A stretch of DNA of 64,000 nt from CALJDF01 sp038121105. GTDB taxonomy: Bacteria > Pseudomonadota > Alphaproteobacteria > SHVP01. Location of the stretch: the NCBI GenBank assembly GCA_038121105.1, contig JAYONB010000003.1:1-64000 (forward strand). The letters run 5' to 3'. Both the position numbers and the translations under genes were made by a program. Below the pieces are notes generated by a model. The model did no database searches. It was not told the DNA's origin and saw only the letters and a list, made by a program, of their open reading frames with translations. Positions 60,244-64,000 of this stretch are shown in pieces. Positions within the stretch are counted from its first letter, which is position 1. Each line of letters starts with the position of its first letter.

Positions 60244-62580
60244 ATGGGTGAGTTTGGAATCGGCCAAGCGGTCAAACGAAAAGAAGACGACACGCTGATC
60301 GTCGGCAAGGGCCGATACATCGACGACATGAATGAGCCGAACCAAGCCCATGGGTTCGTGCTGCGCTCGCCCCATGCCAACGCCAAAATACTTTCGGTCG
60401 ACATCGCGGATGCGAGCGCCATGGACAGCGTTCTCGCCATCTATACGGGCAAGGATGTTGAGAGCATTGCCCCCCTGCCCTGCGCTGTTGACGGCATGTT
60501 CGAATTCAAACGGCGAAACGGCGAAAAGCGCTTTTTCCCGACCCACCATGTGTTGGCGCGCAGCCATGTGCGCCACGTCGGCGATCCGGTCGCGTTCGTG
60601 GTTGCCGAGAGCCGATCCAAAGCGAAGGATGCCGCGGAAGCGGTGTTCGTCGACTACGAAATCCTACCCAGCGTCACCGATACTGCGGCAACACTGGCGC
60701 CAAATGCACCGGTGATCTACGCCGACGAAACCGACGGCAACGACGCCTTCCTCTTCACGATGGGCGATGCCAAGGCCGCCGAGGCCGCATTTGCGAGCGC
60801 CCACAAGACGGTACGATTCAAGCACGTCAACCAACGCATCGTGGCGGCCTCGATGGAGCCACGCGGGTGTATCGGTGTCTATGACGCCGGCGCCGACCGC
60901 TACACGCTGCACACCAACACCCAGAGTGTTTATCGCAACAGGGCGATCTGCGCGGAAATGCTGGGTATCGACGAGAACAAAGTACACGTCACCTGCCCCG
61001 ACGTTGGCGGCTCCTTCGGGATGAAGGGCATGCCCTACCCAGAGCAACCGCTCGTGATGTTCGCCGCTAAGCAATTGGGGCGTCCGGTGAAATGGTATTC
61101 CGATCGCAGCGAAGCGTTCCTGAGCGACACCCAGGGGCGCGACTTGGTGATCGATGCCGAATTGGCGCTAGATGCCGAAGGTCGGTTTCTGGCCGTGCGC
61201 GCGACATCGGTCGGTTCGATGGGCGCCTATGCCTCGAACTTCGGTCCGATGATTCTGTCGGTCGGCAGCACGCGTCTGTTGCCCGGCGTCTATCGCGTTC
61301 CCCAAGTCTATGCCGAGGTCGAGGTAAGCATCACGAACAAGGTCTTCACCGATGCCTATCGCGGCGCCGGCCGCCCGGAAGCCAGTTACGTGATCGAACG
61401 CCTAGTGGACCTCGCGGCCCGAGAGATGAACCTCAGCCCGGTTGAGATTCGGCGGCGCAATTTGATCGCGGCCGAACAAATGCCGTTCAGCGGACCGACC
61501 GGCTTGGTTTACGACTCTGGCGATTTCGCCAAGAACCTCGATGATTGCCTGAAAGCGGCCGACTGGGATGGATTTGACTCTCGCCGCAAAGAAGCCGCAA
61601 CGCGCGGTCGCCTGCGCGGCATCGGCATGTCGGTTTACATCGAGGCCACAGCGGGCGGTGTGCCCGAAACGGCGCGCATCGAGGTGGGCACCGACGGCTC
61701 GGTGACCGCCTATTCGGGCTCGCTCACGCAGGGCCAAGCGCATGCCACGACCTTTGCCCAAATCGTCGCAGACAAACTCGGCACGGACTACGACCGCATC
61801 ACCGTTCACCAAGGCGACTCTGACGTCCTGCCGCAAGGCGGTGGCGCGGGCGGTTCGCGGTCGGGATATAGCGCCGGTGGCGCCGTATTGGCCGGTGTCG
61901 AGAAGGTTATCGACAAGGCGCGTAAAATCGCCTCGCACATGCTGGAAGCGGCCGAAGCCGACATCGAGTTCGAGGGCGGCACCTTCACGATCGCCGGCAC
62001 AGACCGCTCCGTGAGTCTTACCGACGTCGCCAAGGCGGCGAACGATCCATCGAACTTGCCGGACGGCATGGAGCCCGGCTTGAGCGAGGATGCAACCTAC
62101 AAGTCGGAGGCGTCGAGCTTTCCCAACGGATGTCACATCGTGGAAGTCGAGATCGATCCAGACACCGGGCATACCGCCATCGAGGACTACACCGTGGTGG
62201 ACGAATTCGGCGTGGTGCTGAACCCGATGATCGTTCACGGTCAAATCCACGGCGGAATCGTCCAAGGTGTGGGACAGGCGCTTTTCGAAGATACGATTTA
62301 CGACGAGGACTCTGGCCAGCTTCTGACCGGATCGTTCATGGACTATTGCATGCCCCGGGCCCTCAACATGCCCTCGATCAAGATCGACATGAACGCGGTA
62401 CCCTGCACCACCAACTCGCTTGGAGTGAAGGGCGCGGGTGAAGCCGGCACCACCGGTGCGACCGGTGCGGTCATCAATGCCGTGCTCGATGCGTTGGCCC
62501 CGACGGGAGTCAAACACATCGAAATGCCAGCAACACCGCAGCGCGTCTGGCGCGCCATCCAGGACGCCAAGGCCGCCTAG
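60244..62580 (+). CDS. molybdenum hydroxylase large subunit, CoxL form II type (copy 2)
   Basis: The start is ATG 60244 with GAGAGG upstream (778 residues). The N-terminus MGEFGIGQAVKRKEDDTLIV closely parallels copy 1 (MGQFGVGQAVRRKEDNRLLT). The cofactor block is CPDVGGSFGMKGMPYPEQPL, the active-site motif is DAYRGAGRPEASYVIERLVD, and GVKGAGEAGTTGATG holds the Glu. The conserved sites suggest it is active. Small differences around the substrate channel could mean another substrate from that of copy 1, or redundant function. Confidence 0.88.
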   Translation: MGEFGIGQAVKRKEDDTLIVGKGRYIDDMNEPNQAHGFVLRSPHANAKILSVDIADASAMDSVLAIYTGKDVESIAPLPCAVDGMFEFKRRNGEKRFFPTHHVLARSHVRHVGDPVAFVVAESRSKAKDAAEAVFVDYEILPSVTDTAATLAPNAPVIYADETDGNDAFLFTMGDAKAAEAAFASAHKTVRFKHVNQRIVAASMEPRGCIGVYDAGADRYTLHTNTQSVYRNRAICAEMLGIDENKVHVTCPDVGGSFGMKGMPYPEQPLVMFAAKQLGRPVKWYSDRSEAFLSDTQGRDLVIDAELALDAEGRFLAVRATSVGSMGAYASNFGPMILSVGSTRLLPGVYRVPQVYAEVEVSITNKVFTDAYRGAGRPEASYVIERLVDLAAREMNLSPVEIRRRNLIAAEQMPFSGPTGLVYDSGDFAKNLDDCLKAADWDGFDSRRKEAATRGRLRGIGMSVYIEATAGGVPETARIEVGTDGSVTAYSGSLTQGQAHATTFAQIVADKLGTDYDRITVHQGDSDVLPQGGGAGGSRSGYSAGGAVLAGVEKVIDKARKIASHMLEAAEADIEFEGGTFTIAGTDRSVSLTDVAKAANDPSNLPDGMEPGLSEDATYKSEASSFPNGCHIVEVEIDPDTGHTAIEDYTVVDEFGVVLNPMIVHGQIHGGIVQGVGQALFEDTIYDEDSGQLLTGSFMDYCMPRALNMPSIKIDMNAVPCTTNSLGVKGAGEAGTTGATGAVINAVLDALAPTGVKHIEMPATPQRVWRAIQDAKAA

Positions 62581-62594
62581 CAACAGGCCCAACA

Positions 62595-62620
62595 ATGGGC
62601 GACGGCAATCCGTCGCCCAT
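62595..62620 (+). other. intercistronic hairpin between coxL copies 2 and 3
   Basis: ATGGGCGACGG-CAAT-CCGTCGCCCAT is a perfect 11-bp stem with a 4-base loop 14 bases after copy 2. The bases after it are not T-rich. A smaller hairpin, TGCGCC-N7-GGCGCA (62640-62658), stands near the next ribosome-binding site. Confidence 0.6.
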
Positions 62621-62676
62621 GTATCCTCTCCCTGAGAATGCGCCGATAGGTGGCGCACGACAGAGGGAGACGCGGA

Positions 62677-64000
62677 ATGTCCGATTTCGGGTTTGGGAAA
62701 AGCGTTCGTCGAGTGGAAGACGATCGGTTGCTTGTCGGCAACGGTCGCTTTCAGGACGATTTGAACATCGAGGGGCAGGCCCATGCGGCGTTGGTGCGCT
62801 CGCCGCACGCCCACGCCAACGTGGGTACGATCGACATTTCTGCGGCGAAGGCCGCTCCCGGCGTAATCGCCGTCTTAACCGGCGCCGATGCGGCAGCCGA
62901 CGGTGTGGGACACATGCCAAGCCCCACGGTCGAAATCCTTCAACTTACACGTCGGGACGGTTCAGCGGCTTACGTCCCGCCACGACCGATACTGGCCACC
63001 GAGACCGTGAAGCACGTTGGGGATCCTGTCGTAATGGTCGTCGCCGAGACGCTGCAGCAGGCGTACGATGCGGCCGAATTGGTCGACATCGACTACGACA
63101 TACTGCCCTCGTTAACGGATACGGCGGCAGCCCTTAAAGACGGCGTGCTCCAGGTGTGGGACGACGCGCCGAAAAACATCTGCTTCGACTGGTCGATGGG
63201 CGACGCCGAAGCAACCGACGCGGCCTTCGCCAAAGCGGACCATGTCGCCAAGGTCGATCTGGTCAACAATCGCGTGGTATGCGCCTCGATGGAACCCCGC
63301 GGTGCCACGGGCCTCTTCGCCAACAATACCTACACGTTACACACGAACTGCCAAAACGTGTTTCAGCTCGGCGAGGTCGCCGCCGGCATCCTCGGTGCCG
63401 AACCGGGCCAAGTCACCGTTCTGACCGACGATGTCGGGGGCGGCTTCGGCATGAAAGGTTACATCTACGCCGAACAAACCCTGATGTTGTGGGCGGCGCG
63501 CAAGTTGGAGCGCCCGGTGAAATGGTACGGCGGGCGCAGTGAATCATTCGTTAGTGACGCCATGGGACGCGACCACGTCACCCATGCCGAATTGGCGACA
63601 ACTAGAGACGGTGATTTTCTTGGACTTCGCGTTCTTACGGTGGCAAGCCTTGGCGCCTACGCCAATCAAGTTGGGCCGCTGGTTCCGACCCTGCTGTACA
63701 GCCGCATGCTGCCGGGGCTGTACAAGATCCCGGCCGCACATGCCCAAGTCACCGGCGTATTCACCAATACGACCGTGACCGACGCTTATCGCGGCGCCGG
63801 CCGGCCGGAAGCGGCCTACGTCATTGAGCGGCTTGTCGAACAGGCGGCGCGCGATCTCGATATCGACGCTCGGATCCTGCGCGAACGCAACTACCCGCAA
63901 AGCGGTGACATGCCATATCGGACGGCGATGGGCTTGAGTTACGATTCGGGTGACTTCGCGCGCAACTTGCGCGATGCGTTGAAAGCTGCCGAAGCCGACG
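62677..64000 (+). CDS. molybdenum hydroxylase large subunit, CoxL form II type (copy 3, cut by window end)
   Basis: The reading frame is open from ATG 62677 to the window end (441 residues seen). GAGGGAG precedes the start by 6-7 bases. MSDFGFGKSVRRVEDDRLLV parallels the other copies. TDDVGGGFGMKGYIYAEQTL is the cofactor block and TDAYRGAGRPEAAYVIERLV the form II motif. The C-terminal half, with the active-site Glu, lies outside the window. Together with the two genes before, this makes three tandem paralogues. Confidence 0.88.
   Translation, partial: MSDFGFGKSVRRVEDDRLLVGNGRFQDDLNIEGQAHAALVRSPHAHANVGTIDISAAKAAPGVIAVLTGADAAADGVGHMPSPTVEILQLTRRDGSAAYVPPRPILATETVKHVGDPVVMVVAETLQQAYDAAELVDIDYDILPSLTDTAAALKDGVLQVWDDAPKNICFDWSMGDAEATDAAFAKADHVAKVDLVNNRVVCASMEPRGATGLFANNTYTLHTNCQNVFQLGEVAAGILGAEPGQVTVLTDDVGGGFGMKGYIYAEQTLMLWAARKLERPVKWYGGRSESFVSDAMGRDHVTHAELATTRDGDFLGLRVLTVASLGAYANQVGPLVPTLLYSRMLPGLYKIPAAHAQVTGVFTNTTVTDAYRGAGRPEAAYVIERLVEQAARDLDIDARILRERNYPQSGDMPYRTAMGLSYDSGDFARNLRDALKAAEAD

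Noticed and set aside
1..64000. Signs of a genomic island, prophage, transposon or CRISPR array.
   Set aside because: No integrase, transposase, att-like repeats, tRNA or spaced repeats were seen, and the glycan locus has the same GC-rich style as its neighbours by eye.

Overview
The window looks like a chromosomal segment of a motile alphaproteobacterium, probably a Rhodospirillales-type lineage. The DNA is GC-rich and gene-dense, and many neighbouring genes overlap by 1 to 8 bases. It carries three parts of the alphaproteobacterial CtrA circuit: the response regulator ctrA, the phosphotransferase chpT and the CtrA inhibitor sciP. It also carries an FlbD-type flagellar activator. I saw no tRNA, rRNA, insertion sequence, CRISPR array or phage gene.

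Region 1 (about 1-23100) is a glycan locus. Three + strand genes (a glycosyltransferase and two methyltransferases) face three - strand genes (FkbM-type methyltransferase, radical SAM/SPASM protein, GT2 glycosyltransferase). A long + strand operon follows. It encodes a heptose nucleotidyltransferase fused to a heptose-bisphosphate phosphatase, a heptose-7-phosphate kinase, several NDP-sugar dehydratases, epimerases and reductases, sugar methyltransferases, two unlike Fe(II) oxygenase-fold proteins and a split thiamine-diphosphate E1 enzyme. I infer that it makes a GDP-heptose-derived, heavily modified and perhaps branched sugar. The locus ends with a 1002-residue TPR/GT41 (OGT/SPINDLY-like) glycosyltransferase that lies against flagellar genes. 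Perfect CtrA boxes (TTAA-N7-TTAA) precede both promoter regions of the locus.

Region 2 (23100-44758) is flagellar: flgL and flgK, a Sel1-repeat protein, fliK-flgD-flgE behind a good sigma-54 promoter, then sciP. The operon fliF-fliG-fliH-fliN-flbD-flhA-flhF-flhG plus a FliK-like protein follows, with convergent fliI-fliJ. The fliF promoter pairs a CtrA-like box with an FlbD-type palindrome. FliH ends in an unusual threefold GGSK(S/T)VRYD repeat.

Region 3 (44759-46340) holds ctrA, with a perfect CtrA box and a GANTC site upstream, convergent with chpT across a shared bidirectional terminator.

Region 4 (46417-54811) is a molybdenum block. A small DUF3553 gene is coupled to an NAD-linked formate dehydrogenase (fused gamma-beta subunit, then alpha). 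Next come a small protein, a short ModE-like regulator, mobA, fdhD and divergent moaA. A Mo-box-like inverted repeat sits between fdhD and moaA.

Region 5 (54941-64000) holds nadK, an aspartoacylase-family hydrolase and an AbrB-family membrane protein. Three tandem paralogous molybdenum-hydroxylase large subunits (CoxL form II type) follow, the last cut by the window end, with no medium or small subunit gene visible.
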